Assembly: GCA_029204225.1 (NCBI GenBank)
Contig: MU832546.1
Span: 2,501-66,500 of the forward strand
Direction of reading: 5' to 3'
Origin: Diphasiastrum complanatum
Taxonomy: Eukaryota > Streptophyta > Lycopodiopsida > Lycopodiales > Lycopodiaceae
DNA length: 64,000 bases
The stretch's first letter is position 1. Every line of letters starts with the position of its first letter. The translations under genes and the position numbers were made by a program. The notes beneath the pieces were generated by a model. That model was not told where the DNA came from, made no database searches, and was given only the letters and a program-made list of their open reading frames with translations. Below, in pieces: positions 10,557 to 21,483 of this stretch.

Positions 10557-12863
10557 ATGGATCGATACGAGATGCTGCGAGAAATCGGTTCTGGTAATTT
10601 TGGAGTGGCTAGGTTACTTCGTGATAAGAAGACAAAGGAGCTTGTAGCTGTCAAGTACATAGAACGGGGTGAAAAGGCAAGTTTGATTTCTACTTTGACA
10701 GCTCTATGATGATGTCTAAGATCTGAGTAGGGGGGTTGGGGAGATTTCCCTCCCTGAAAGCCTTGCTTCGCAGCTATTTGAGATCCTAAAAGCAGGATGA
10801 GAATGAGGGCTTGTGTAGAATCATCGAGAAGTTTTATATGCTTTGCATTGTAGGCTAGAATTAGCTGAATTTGCTATCAGTGGGTCTGAGAAATAGTGCT
10901 AGTTAGGTTCTACCTTAGTTTCTCTCTAATGTTTCAAGTACTTCAATTTTTCTAGCAGATCGACGAGAACGTTCAAAGAGAAATAATCAATCACCGGTCA
11001 TTGCGACACCCGAATATAGTTCGGTTCAAAGAGGCAAGGTTCAGCTTGCTATTTTGTTCAAAAAGAGCATGTTTCTCCTCTTAGTACTGTTCCATTTAAT
11101 CGATTTGACGTATCTTTTATAGCAATGCTTTTTCCTTCTGTACTTCTCCGGTTTAAGCTTAAATGAAACAATACAGGTTATGTTAACACCTACTCATTTG
11201 GCCATCGTTATGGAATACGCTGCTGGTGGGGAGCTCTTTGAGAGAATATGCAACGCAGGACGTTTTAGTGAGGATGAGGTTCATTCTCGTCTCTTGTATC
11301 ATTTTTATCTTCTCAGCTACTCCTATAATATTGTATCATGTGAGACGTGTTGCCTTTTGGTTTCAGGCAAGGTTCTTTTTCCAGCAACTCATTTCTGGCG
11401 TCAGCTATTGTCATTCTATGGTGAGTTGATATCTTTGCTGTGAAATAAATTTTTATTGAATGCTACTTTTATAGTCTCAGCTCTTCCTTAATCTTGATGT
11501 TTCTTGACGGAGATGGATCTTGACTACTTTGTTGTTATGTTACACCTGGTCAGCAAATTTGCCATCGAGATCTTAAGCTGGAAAACACTTTACTGGATGG
11601 AAGTCCAAGCCCTCGTTTAAAAATATGCGATTTTGGTTATTCCAAGGTAAGTGACTGCTGAAGTAGAGACTGGAATACCATCAAAAGCTGCCTAAATATA
11701 ATGTAATATTTCAGTATTCCACAAGGCTGTTTTTGTGGATTCAACCTGTTGTTCTCTAAGCTTTCTTCTGAATTGGTAAACCCTTTTTCCTTATTCAGTC
11801 GAGCTGACTTATTGGTTAGAATGTTAACTTCACTCCACATTATTTTGCTAATTGTTATTATGCAGTCGGCATTACTTCACTCTCAACCTAAGTCCACCGT
11901 GGGAACACCTGCATACATTGCCCCAGAGGTCTTGTCGAAAAAAGAATATGATGGCAAGGTAGCCTATTTTGTTGCTTTTGAGCACAGGATTCGTAATAAT
12001 TGTCATGGGTTTATTGTAAGGATTGGGAGCATTCAGTTGTGTAGGCAGTTTTCAAAATATCCCCTTTCCGACCTCATTCGCAATCGTAGTAGCTGGGAGA
12101 GATAAGTTTTACCTAGTTTCAGTCTGTAACACATGTTTTGATCGAACTGCTATTGTAACAGATTGCAGATGTGTGGTCTTGTGGCGTCACTCTATATGTC
12201 ATGTTGGTGGGAGCTTATCCATTTGAAGATCCTGAGGATCCAAGGAATTTTCGGAAGACTATTGGGGTACTATCATCAGCTGAGATGAGTTTGAGAGTTT
12301 TTCCTTGTTTTTTTTGGCAGACTCTGCTGCAGATTTTTTTCATTGTCTGACTGCAGATTGTTTTGAATTTCAGCGGATTTTGAGCGTGCAATATTCTATT
12401 CCAGATTATGTACGCATTTCACCCCAGTGTCGCCATCTTTTGTCACGGATTTTTGTTGCTAATCCAGAAAAGGTACATCCTTGAGAAATTCTGTCTTTCT
12501 CACTTTGCCTGGAAGTGATGATAATGTTTAGTTATGTGGCATGGATTGGCTAATTTTATCATCCATAAATGTGTAACACCTTATGATGTGCAGAGGATCA
12601 CCATTCCAGAGATTAAGGTTCATCCATGGTTTTTGAAGAATTTGCCTGAAGATCTTATGCATGAGGATGCCAGTTACAATCATGATGATCCCAGTCATCC
12701 ACCTCAAAGTATTGAAGAGATTATGCGAATTATCAATGAAGCGAAGACTCCTGGCCAACGGGTTCAAAATAGTTATGGTGATCCTCCAATTGATGTGGAG
12801 GATCCAGAGCTTGAGAACGAAGTGGATCCTGATCTGGAGGATGAGTTTGTATATGCTGTGTAG
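10557..12863 (+). CDS. SnRK2: SnRK2-type Ser/Thr protein kinase, 9 exons, 336 aa
   Basis: Sucrose non-fermenting-1-related kinase 2, an ABA/osmotic-stress kinase of cytosol and nucleus. Exons (all phase 0): 10557-10676, 10959-11033, 11177-11278, 11367-11420, 11554-11646, 11866-11958, 12162-12266, 12374-12472, 12594-12863. Internal sizes 75, 102, 54, 93, 93, 105 and 99 match the conserved SnRK2 pattern. Visible motifs: glycine loop GSGNFGVA (residues 11-18), VAVKYIE with Lys33, HRDLKLEN (121-128), DFG (143-145), activation loop [13 protein letters not shown] with Ser158 equivalent to OST1 Ser175, and APE (167-169). The C-terminus is acidic and ends EDEFVYAV, resembling the ABA-box end of subclass III, although the acidic box mixes Glu and Asp. 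Introns 1 and 2 begin with GC. Start chosen because MDRYE is the family N-terminus. All key residues are present; likely functional. Confidence 0.95.
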
Positions 12864-15800
12864 CAAGGAAAGAAATAAATTTTATGCAAGTGTGCATGTG
12901 ACAGGAGTTTAGCACGGGAGCCTTCAATCTATTTAGGTGTGGATGAACCCTGTATTATTTTTAAAGACGTGTGCAGCAAGAACATCTGTGAAATAATTGT
13001 CCATTCCAAGGGTATTCCTGCCCTCCATGTTCAAAGCACTTTTGAATATATAGCTTGGTCCTGCGATTGTGGACATGGAAAATATTCACTCTTTTCTTTC
13101 AAGAAAGGTAATTGACCCTTGGGCTTAAGTATGAGCAGAACCTTGTAAGACATTGATATTTTGTACACCGCTCCATGCATTGATCAGTCTACAAGTTTTT
13201 TAGGCTATTAGGTTCTCATTCATACTTGCATATTGATCATGTCTTGTATGGCAAAATAATGGTCGTAGTTTTGTCTCGGATTTCGTTTTCTGGGATACTG
13301 TTCATAAAGGCAAGCAGGTAGAGATGTGTAAGAAACTTACTCAGGGCTTTTGGCTTTTGAATTTAAGGTAGTATGCTTGTATGATGTTGTGATAGATCTA
13401 TGCTCTGTCATTTGCTACCAACTCCTTCAGTAGCCTTATGCAATGGCTGCTCAATATTTTCTGTCAGGTTTTCTGTTGTATGATGCTCTGAGTGAGCTGT
13501 CTTTTATCCTTTCTAAAAAAAAATCATGCTGGAAGTTTAGCAGGGGACAGATTCATTCTTTCCTCAATTTATCTGCTTAGCATTGATAGATATACATTAT
13601 TGTTATAGCTAGAGGTGCACTTGACAACCATTTTTTATACTTTTTGGACTCACTTATAAGCTTTTGTATGGTTGTGGTTGGTTGATTTCTTTCATGGGAA
13701 TGTGAGAACCTGGATATTGTTTGAGCTTCAAACAGAAATAAAATTTACCCGATTGTAAGCATTCTTGTCGTAGATCTTTTGGTGCTATTGTCACTGTGAC
13801 ATTTCTAGAAGTTGAGGGAGAATGGTTGATTCCGTAAAGTTGTACGAGTTTAAGTTGTTGCGACGGAAAAGAATACAGCGTATGAAGCGTTGAACCTTTT
13901 TAGCACTTTGCTCATTAACTAGCTTTTACTAGGTGTTTTGCTTTAAGTGTTTTGTTTTGAGCTAGTTGTGATCAAGTAAAAATTATATACTTTTATTTTC
14001 AGTTTGTTTATTTGCTGGATTTGCTCTTTAACAATAGATGCTCGAGTCTTTTTCTTTCCATTGCTGGAGAGGTTATAAAACATAGCATGTTTAACATAAA
14101 GCGAATTAACTTTAGGTGGATGATCTACATCTAATCTTGAGCACTTTTGATAAGGGGAATGTTGTGGCCTGTGCTTTGTGCTATGCCTGGAGTCAAAACA
14201 TTGTTGATGATCCATAAGTTCAACGGTTGCAACTTGTCTGCTGTTGTTCGATGTGCACCATGTTATCTTGGAATCAATACATGGTTAAGTTTTCAGATTT
14301 CCAGTGGAGAAGGGATGCTGCCGGTCTACATGATAGGAGTATGCATGTTTGCAATTTGTGTACTCTTGACAGTGATCTTTTTTGGCTATTTGGTGTGACA
14401 TCATGATATACAAAAAATCTTGGAAGTGCGTGACAGAAACACTTGGTAGTTGCAATTGACATGTAACTGAACTCTAGCACATTTTTGCTTAATATCTTTG
14501 GAAGTCAATTTCTGAGGCCAATGTGTGAGTGTTTAGTTCTGAGTGGGCGAAGGAGTGTGGTCTTTTTACATAAATTATACTTGGCATGCTTCCATGTGTG
14601 AATCTATTAGCTGTCGTTCTTTTTAATGAAGTGGCATGAGAGAATATCATAAACCCTTTGGCCCTATTTTTGAGAATACTGCTGTTAGTGGGCCATGGTT
14701 CTCCGGTTCTTTGCTATTTATTTGTTCATTATCCCGTCAATCTCAATGTCTAAGAACAAAAGATTCCAATCACGTTTGAACTTTGAAGTATGAAGTATTT
14801 GTGTCAATTCATAGATCTTCTGACTTCAGGTTTTTTTAAAACTCCATTCTGGACTTCAAAAAGAGGTCATCAAGCTTTTGTTTTTCTTGTTGGTGTCAAG
14901 AGCATCTTCCTTTAATTAGCACTAGTAGGGTATTTTAAGCAGACTCCCTCTAGTTAATAGTAGCACTGATCCCTTATTGTGCTTGTATGGTAATGTAGAC
15001 TTGACATATTTTCACCTATTGTCTTTTGCATTTGTCACTTTCTAATTTTCCAATCTCGACATTCAAATGTCCTTGTTTGTGGCGAATTGGAATTCCTACT
15101 TTCAATCAAAGGAAATAAATCATCACCATTGTTGGTTAGTTATTGGCTTTTGCTTCGGTTCTCAACTCGATTATTAATCCAATTCTAGAGACCCTAATGC
15201 TATTTTTCAAGAATCGGCTTCTATGTAGAATCGGCAGTTATGCTGTTTTGTAGGAATCAGCCACGGTCGAGAACCGTCAGCTCCCTTTAAGCTTTGGATT
15301 GAGGTTGAAACCCGGACCGCACCTATGCAGGGGGCTATAACCCAAGTATCAATTGACCCTACAAGAATCTAGAAAAATTAAAAGTTTCATACAAGGGATT
15401 AACTAACAAACAATCAATGAGAACAATAAATGTGAAATAAAGTGTGATTTCTTTGGAATTGTTTAAGTATGAAGTTGGATTTTGTGCACAATAAAAATAT
15501 TGTAGGCATTGAAGAGTTTGCGTTTCTTTATGAGTAGTTGATAATGTGCACTTTCTTTTTCATTGCTTCCATGTGTGTTTTCTGATAGATATTTGGCTTA
15601 TAAGTGGGAGAATGTTAACATGGTGTGCAACAAGAATTTTTGAACACTTTCGATGTATGGATTACTTTTGGGCTGTATCGAAGTGAAGGTGTAACTTTTA
15701 TGCACAACAAATGTTGGATTGTTTCAACTTTTTTCACTCTCTAATTTTTTGAACATACATATGTATAACTGTTATCATTATTAGTAAGAAAAATATATGT

Positions 15801-16571
15801 TGAGAACCTGGCTTAGGACCCGATCATTCTTGACAAAGTAATAACCGACAAATTGAGAACCGCCAAGCTTTATTTTGTAAGATACTATTGAAAACTGCTA
15901 GGTGTAAGGATTTGAAATGTAATGTAATACCCTGAACTGATGGTCCTTGGAAAAAAAAAAAAAAAGCAATACCTTGAACCAACGAGTATCATAAATATGT
16001 GAGAACTGGCCAACACTGGTCATAAGCAATTATTGGAAAGCCCAGATAGCTGAGAAAAGTTTTGTTTCCCAATCAAAGCGACTGGTTTCAACTATCTTGA
16101 TCAAAATTTTACATATCTAAATTAGACAATGAGAGAAAAAAATCTCTTTTTGAGAGAAAGAAAGGTATCTGCTATATAAGAATGTAAAATTTTCATTCAA
16201 AGGTGTTCAATGTATACTTTCTATGAGAAATAGTGACACTTTTTAGGTCTTGAACTTTCATGACCATCTCATTTTTGTTTGTAGAAGAAGATTTGGGTGT
16301 GTCTTGTTGGACTTTAGAAGAAAATTAGAGATTAGCATTGTTTGACATATGAAGCTAAAGACTTGCCCTAACTACTTTGCAGTAAATTTCTAGGAAGTCC
16401 TATTTGGATGGATGACAATGCATTACGGCTAATTGTCAATTGCGATCTACGACTTGATTAGTTGTCCTATGGGATAAGCTTGAACTGCTTTAGTATAAAT
16501 ATATGATCATTAAAGACTTCTATAGTCTCTAGAATATTTTTCAAAGCTCTATTAGAGTATTGCTATTAGCG
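12864..16571. other. SnRK2 3' flank and intergenic
   Basis: AATAAA-like signals occur near 12,876 and 13,736 and could serve the kinase transcript. Beyond that only short chance ORFs are seen. A 15-base A-run near 15,951 could be a retroposed tail, but no LINE or SINE body was recognised. The copia element begins after the target site at 16,572. Confidence 0.5.
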
Positions 16572-16576
16572 CTTAT

Positions 16577-17223
16577 TGTGAAAAATACAGATCCTAAGTG
16601 GATCTAAACTCCAAGATCATTGGCTTGAATGCTTGCACTCCAAACTACATAAGCTAGGAATTGGCAACACATTCTATGCTACCTAGAATGCAAAGAACTT
16701 GATCAAAAAGCATTTATCACAAATGGAAACTTCCATAAACATCAAGTGCGGCCCAAAATAGCATTATACAGTCCATAATACATCAGCCTATCACTTTTGG
16801 AAAGCACCTAAGATCATACACACAAAGCTTGAACTCAATCACTACACAATGCCAACAATGGAAGGAGAACCCAATAGAAAAATCTCTCATTAAGCAAATG
16901 AATACAATGGATCTGCTCCAACCTGTTTCTCCACGGCCTACCTGCTATATATAGCTGAGAGAGATGACTCTCTCTCCTCTCTCTAGACCCTCCTTACCTA
17001 AAATATGCCCTATATAGGTAAAATTGGCATATATGTCCAAAATACATGAAAATGGACTCATTTCGAAGGTCTTGAAGTTTGACACTTCTTCATACTGAAA
17101 AAATACACTTACTAAAAATATCTAGACCTGTTTCACACGTGTGAAAAGTCAGATCCTAAACTATGTGCCATTTTTAGCAATTTTGGCCTAAAACTAGACA
17201 AGGAAATGTTGACAATTTTCACA
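16577..17223 (-). repeat. 3' LTR of element B
   Basis: 647 bp, bounded by TG and CA (tgtgaaaaat ... attttcaca on the plus strand, a short inverted repeat). It carries the same TATA-like palindrome (16944-16955) and 16 bp G-box palindrome (17131-17146) as the 5' LTR. Confidence 0.97.
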
Positions 17224-17240
17224 CTCCCTCTTCAACTTAA
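17224..17240 (-). other. polypurine tract of element B
   Basis: On the minus strand the sequence aagttgaagagggag directly abuts the 3' LTR. It is the expected plus-strand primer site and confirms minus-strand orientation. It overlaps the last codons of the long ORF. Confidence 0.9.
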
Positions 17241-20200
17241 CTTGCTAGTTTTACAACACTACTTTGTTCCAACTTAAGAATGATCTCCATCATCAGAATA
17301 GATCTCTTCTCAAGGATCCTAATATGTACAAAATAGGACACAACATAATTGATATAGATAATAGTGTCCATATAGGATGCTTCACTATTTCTTACATCAA
17401 TTTTACATAGAATCATAAAAATGGTACATGTAAAAGAACATAGAATCTCAATTAATGAATTCCTCCATGTATCCATCTCTGGTTTCTCTGTAAAATAGCA
17501 GCAAACAAGTTGTAAATGAAAGTGATCAACAAGTGTTTGCATGCCTCCTCCACATTTCACTATACATATAGTGAATGCAACATGTATCTCCATGAATGAA
17601 CTTCCATCACCACCTTGCCTTTGTAGATCTTCAATCCATGAAAGCCTTTGAGTGAATGAATGCCAAAAAGATGTGTTCCCTACTCCATTTGAATGACCAA
17701 AACCTGAACTTGAAATACTTGAAGTACCTCCACAAGATTTGCACACAACGCTTGATCCTACAATGTCAACAAGTTGCCAATTTGCCAACACTAGAATACT
17801 AGATCTTGAACTTTGTTCAAAAGAAAACATATTGACCACTTCAATACCTTTCAAGATCTGAATGAATTCATGTACTTGATCATACAAACCAGCAATGATA
17901 ACTATTCCATCTCCAAGATCCAAAGGATGCAAAACTATGGAACTAGTTTTATTGAAATTTGACAATTTCAACACATTGACATAACAATGTTCATACATGA
18001 GATTAGGCAAGTGAGGTAGAGTAAGAAGACACTTCCTTGCAGCTCCAAAGACCTTACTTGAACCTTCAAGAACCTGTAAAAACATATCCAAAATGCCTTG
18101 ACCATTTGTCTCTTCTTTGATGCTTTTCACTAGCTTCGAATTGCCACTTGTCTCTTGGTGTTGATGAAGCAATCCAAGATCAACCTCTTGATCTTCCAAT
18201 AAGACATCAAAGATCTTGCATATGTGAACATCTTCAAATCTGAAACTCTGAAGATACTCCCTCTCAAACACATGATTAAGATCCCACAAGATCTCATCAA
18301 TGCTCAAATTTGACCCTTCACTATAGTTAGTGAAAACAATGCCACCATCATAAACCAAAAGATAGATTCCAACATTTCCATTTAACATGAAGTAGAGTAG
18401 GTGAAGATGAGTATCAAACCTAATCAAAACAGCCCTCTTGAGTTCATAACAAACCTCAATAAGCTCACCAATGATATCTCCCTTGCCTTGAAGAAGTTGC
18501 CACTTGAGTTGCTCCATGTAGTCTTCTTCAACCAACCTTTTGCCATCTTGACCATGAATGAACAATCCACCACAATCATAGAATGCTTTGAGTTGATGAA
18601 GAGATGTTAGATCCATGCTTTGGATCTTCCCAAGAACCACTCTTCCATTGCCCTTTCCTTCACAAGACTCCCTCTTAATGCTAGCACCACAAAAGTTAGA
18701 AACCTCCCTCTTGATAGTTGCACCATAAGAAGTAGAAGACTCTTGAATATTAGAAGCCAAGAAAAGAATCCTTAGTACCTTCAACATAAGAGTGATTGAA
18801 GTACTCTCTCTTTTCAAACATGAACTTCTACTCAATGATTTAGGTAATGAGTCATATGATAATGATTCTTCCTCACTATCGTTCATAAAAACATCATTCA
18901 AAGTACATCCTACTTTGAACACTTCACATACTTCTCTTCCTTTTGACTTGTGATCTCCCTCACCAAGTCTCATGATAGAAACCTTTGATCTACTCTTTTT
19001 ATGAAGAAATGTGACACCACTTGTTGCACAAATGACTTTATCACAAAAAGATGTAAAAGAACCATTTCCTTCAAGCATGCTCAAAGCACCATCATCTTTT
19101 CCCACATGATTACATACATCAATATGAAAAGAATTAGAAGAACAACCATCTTCTTGCAAAGAATGACACTTAGCATCTCCATCTTTTTCCATATGAACAA
19201 ACAAGTCATTAGCAACAATCACTTCCAAAGAAGAATCTTCATCAACTCCATTGATGAAGTTAGCTCCTTCCTTACCTTTTCCATTTTTGCACTTGCCATC
19301 TAGCACCATTGAAGAACCACCAAGCCTTGGAAGTCCATGAGTAGAAGAGTACAAACATGATGCTAATTTAGCTCCACATGACTCCATATGACTAGTAGGT
19401 AACACTAGTGCATCTTCAAGATCCAATGGATCCAAAAAATTGACCATAGATTCACCAAAGCTTGCCAAGTTAGCACAACAATTATCATCTCCAAGAAGTA
19501 CATTAGATCTCAACCTAGATCTAGCATTTTGTTTCTTATGGCATTCATTTGCAAAATGTCCTTTTATCCCACAATAAAAACATTTGAACTTGGACTTATC
19601 TTGCTTCCTACTTTGCAAAGAAGAAGAATGCTTTCCATGCTCCAAACTACCTTGCTTGGACCACTTGCCTTTGAACTTGCCCTTTGTGAAAAGAGCTTCT
19701 TCATCTCCACCTTGTGTTGATGCACCACCACCTTTGGCTTGCAACCTATGCTCTTCAGCCACCAAGATCTCTTGAAAGTCATTGACACTTGGCAAGGACT
19801 TTTGTATAGCAAAGCATTGTACAAGGTTAGAATGTTCATCAAGCAAACCATTCAACATGACTTGAACTAGTTCCCCATCCTTTATGCTTTCATCTATGCA
19901 TGCTAGATCATCATTCAAGGATTTAACCTTCAAGACAAATGAATGTGCACTCTCTCCCTCTCTTTGACAACTTTGGAAGATTTGCCTTCTTAGGGTGAGA
20001 ACCCTAGATGTGGATTTGGACTCATAGATCTTCTTCAAAGCATTCCATGCTTCACTTGAAGAAGTACATTTACCAACTTCTTTAAGAAGTTCATTGGTAA
20101 CATTCATCTTTATGATATGTAAGGCTCTTTTAGCCCTTCTATCAAAATTTAGTTGCTCTTGAAGAATTAGAGGTCTTTCTTCAATTCCCACAACTATATC

Positions 20201-20311
20201 CATTAGCTCATTCAACTCTAGTAAAGACTCCATCCTCACTTTCCAAGTTGAATAGTTTGTAGAGTTTAACCTCTCTTTAGCTTCCAACATGATTCCACCA
20301 TTGGATGTCAT
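17237..20311 (-). CDS. Gag-like polyprotein with ~750-residue unknown C-terminal region
   Basis: One uninterrupted frame. The first ATG is at 20311, giving about 1,024 residues; the frame stays open a little upstream from a TTG at 20377 (1,046 codons, used for the positions below). Residues 35-215 are a copia-type Gag (LNSTNYSTWKVRMESLL, then a helical region with LNGLLDEHSNLVQ). A basic linker leads to a CX2CX4HX4C zinc knuckle, CFYCGIKGHFANEC, at 266-279. Residues ~290-1046 are unrecognised: Ser/Cys/Gly/Lys-rich to about 600 with a repeated GA(T/S)IKRE motif, then a more globular region with hydrophobic helices and strands. No DTG, DDE or YxDD motif is visible. The last ~70 residues are Ile-rich and could be untranslated-like sequence left open by chance. 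Role: presumably particle and RNA packaging for element B; the rest is unknown. Confidence 0.85.
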   Translation of the reverse strand: MTSNGGIMLEAKERLNSTNYSTWKVRMESLLELNELMDIVVGIEERPLILQEQLNFDRRAKRALHIIKMNVTNELLKEVGKCTSSSEAWNALKKIYESKSTSRVLTLRRQIFQSCQREGESAHSFVLKVKSLNDDLACIDESIKDGELVQVMLNGLLDEHSNLVQCFAIQKSLPSVNDFQEILVAEEHRLQAKGGGASTQGGDEEALFTKGKFKGKWSKQGSLEHGKHSSSLQSRKQDKSKFKCFYCGIKGHFANECHKKQNARSRLRSNVLLGDDNCCANLASFGESMVNFLDPLDLEDALVLPTSHMESCGAKLASCLYSSTHGLPRLGGSSMVLDGKCKNGKGKEGANFINGVDEDSSLEVIVANDLFVHMEKDGDAKCHSLQEDGCSSNSFHIDVCNHVGKDDGALSMLEGNGSFTSFCDKVICATSGVTFLHKKSRSKVSIMRLGEGDHKSKGREVCEVFKVGCTLNDVFMNDSEEESLSYDSLPKSLSRSSCLKRESTSITLMLKVLRILFLASNIQESSTSYGATIKREVSNFCGASIKRESCEGKGNGRVVLGKIQSMDLTSLHQLKAFYDCGGLFIHGQDGKRLVEEDYMEQLKWQLLQGKGDIIGELIEVCYELKRAVLIRFDTHLHLLYFMLNGNVGIYLLVYDGGIVFTNYSEGSNLSIDEILWDLNHVFEREYLQSFRFEDVHICKIFDVLLEDQEVDLGLLHQHQETSGNSKLVKSIKEETNGQGILDMFLQVLEGSSKVFGAARKCLLTLPHLPNLMYEHCYVNVLKLSNFNKTSSIVLHPLDLGDGIVIIAGLYDQVHEFIQILKGIEVVNMFSFEQSSRSSILVLANWQLVDIVGSSVVCKSCGGTSSISSSGFGHSNGVGNTSFWHSFTQRLSWIEDLQRQGGDGSSFMEIHVAFTICIVKCGGGMQTLVDHFHLQLVCCYFTEKPEMDTWRNSLIEILCSFTCTIFMILCKIDVRNSEASYMDTIIYINYVVSYFVHIRILEKRSILMMEIILKLEQSSVVKLAS

Positions 20312-20377
20312 GATGCTAAAATCTTCTTGTGTCCTTAGGCTCTGTTCTAATGCACCTAGCACTCTCCTTTCTCTCAA

Positions 20378-21471
20378 TAAATGAAGAAGGAGAAGATCTT
20401 AAAAGATTTAGAACCCTAAATGACCTCTATCTTGAAACTATTTGGCTTTCAAGCATAGAAAGGAAGATTGAAACACATGCAACACTTTGCACACACTAAG
20501 AATGGATTACAAACTCAAACCAACCTGAACACACTCTTGCTTAAGCTCTCAAACTTTCCAGCAAGTGACCAAATCAAGTTATGGTGTGAAGAGTTACTTG
20601 CATTCTTAGAAAATACCCAAAACTAGGATGCCAAAATTACCTAGTAATGAACAAACTTGATCAACATATGATCACCACACTAAGATATTGATTCAACCTG
20701 TAAAACCACATGTAAACCACACTTCTAAAAGTTTATAAACTCCAGCAAGTGATAAATACAAGATTTAGAGGTGAATGAATGAGCACACTTAGTGAATCAC
20801 AAGACTAGCTTCACTATCTTGTCAAAATTTGGTGTTTAGATGTAGATCTAAGATCACTTCACATGAGAATGTTCCTCAACCTGTTAAGAACCTGAAAACA
20901 CACTTGCATAATGGTTAACACCTTCCAGCAAATGCTCCAATCAAATTACATAAGGAGAGTTACTTACATGCTCAACAAAGTACACCAAAATTTATGCCAA
21001 AATTGATGACAATCTTTACAATATGCTCTTCACAATGGAGCTTGCAATATGTTCACCCAAAAAGGGGATCTTTCATCCAAATGGGAGCTTTGCTCAGCCT
21101 TTAGGAGAATTACAACTCACTCAAAAGAGCATTTGTCATCCACTTAAGGAGAAGTTTCATCCACTTAAGGAGAGTGTTCATCCAAGAATGGAGATTGTCA
21201 ACAATAGGATTGAAAAGAACATTGTTAGTATTGAATATGCACAAGCCTCACAATCACAAATGATTAGGTGTTATGATCTGATCCAAAATAGTTTCTTTTC
21301 AGCCTCTGATCTTCAATAGACCTGAAATATGCTTTTGATCCACAAGTTCAACTCACAAAACAAAGGTTAGTAAGATTTGATCAACAAAGCAATGCAAAAT
21401 CATGCTAGAACTTGATCAAACATCCAAATATCACCAAAAATGGAATACTTACTGTAAATAGAAGCCAACCA
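20378..21471 (-). repeat. leader of element B with repeats
   Basis: In the ~1.1 kb between ORF and primer-binding site, three diverged units of roughly 180 bp start near 20,519, 20,694 and 20,877. They share caacctg, then ccagcaa(g/a)tg and, in the outer two, gagttactt(g/a)cat. A 21 bp unit starting tcatccacttaaggagaagt is repeated three times at 21136, 21157 and 21178, the last copy diverged. A small plus-strand ORF across it is a shadow. Confidence 0.75.
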
Positions 21472-21483
21472 GCTCTGATACCA
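21472..21483 (-). other. primer-binding site (initiator tRNA-Met) of element B
   Basis: Minus-strand TGGTATCAGAGC directly follows the 5' LTR, the standard plant PBS complementary to the 3' end of tRNA-iMet. Confidence 0.95.

Noticed and set aside
18401-19851. Several 60-100 codon ORFs on both strands within 18.4-19.85 kb
   Set aside because: They lie inside the long element B ORF in other frames and show no independent motif.
21472-21483. tRNA-like sequences at element primer sites
   Set aside because: They are 12 bp complements to a tRNA 3' end, not tRNA genes; no complete tRNA cloverleaf was seen in the window.
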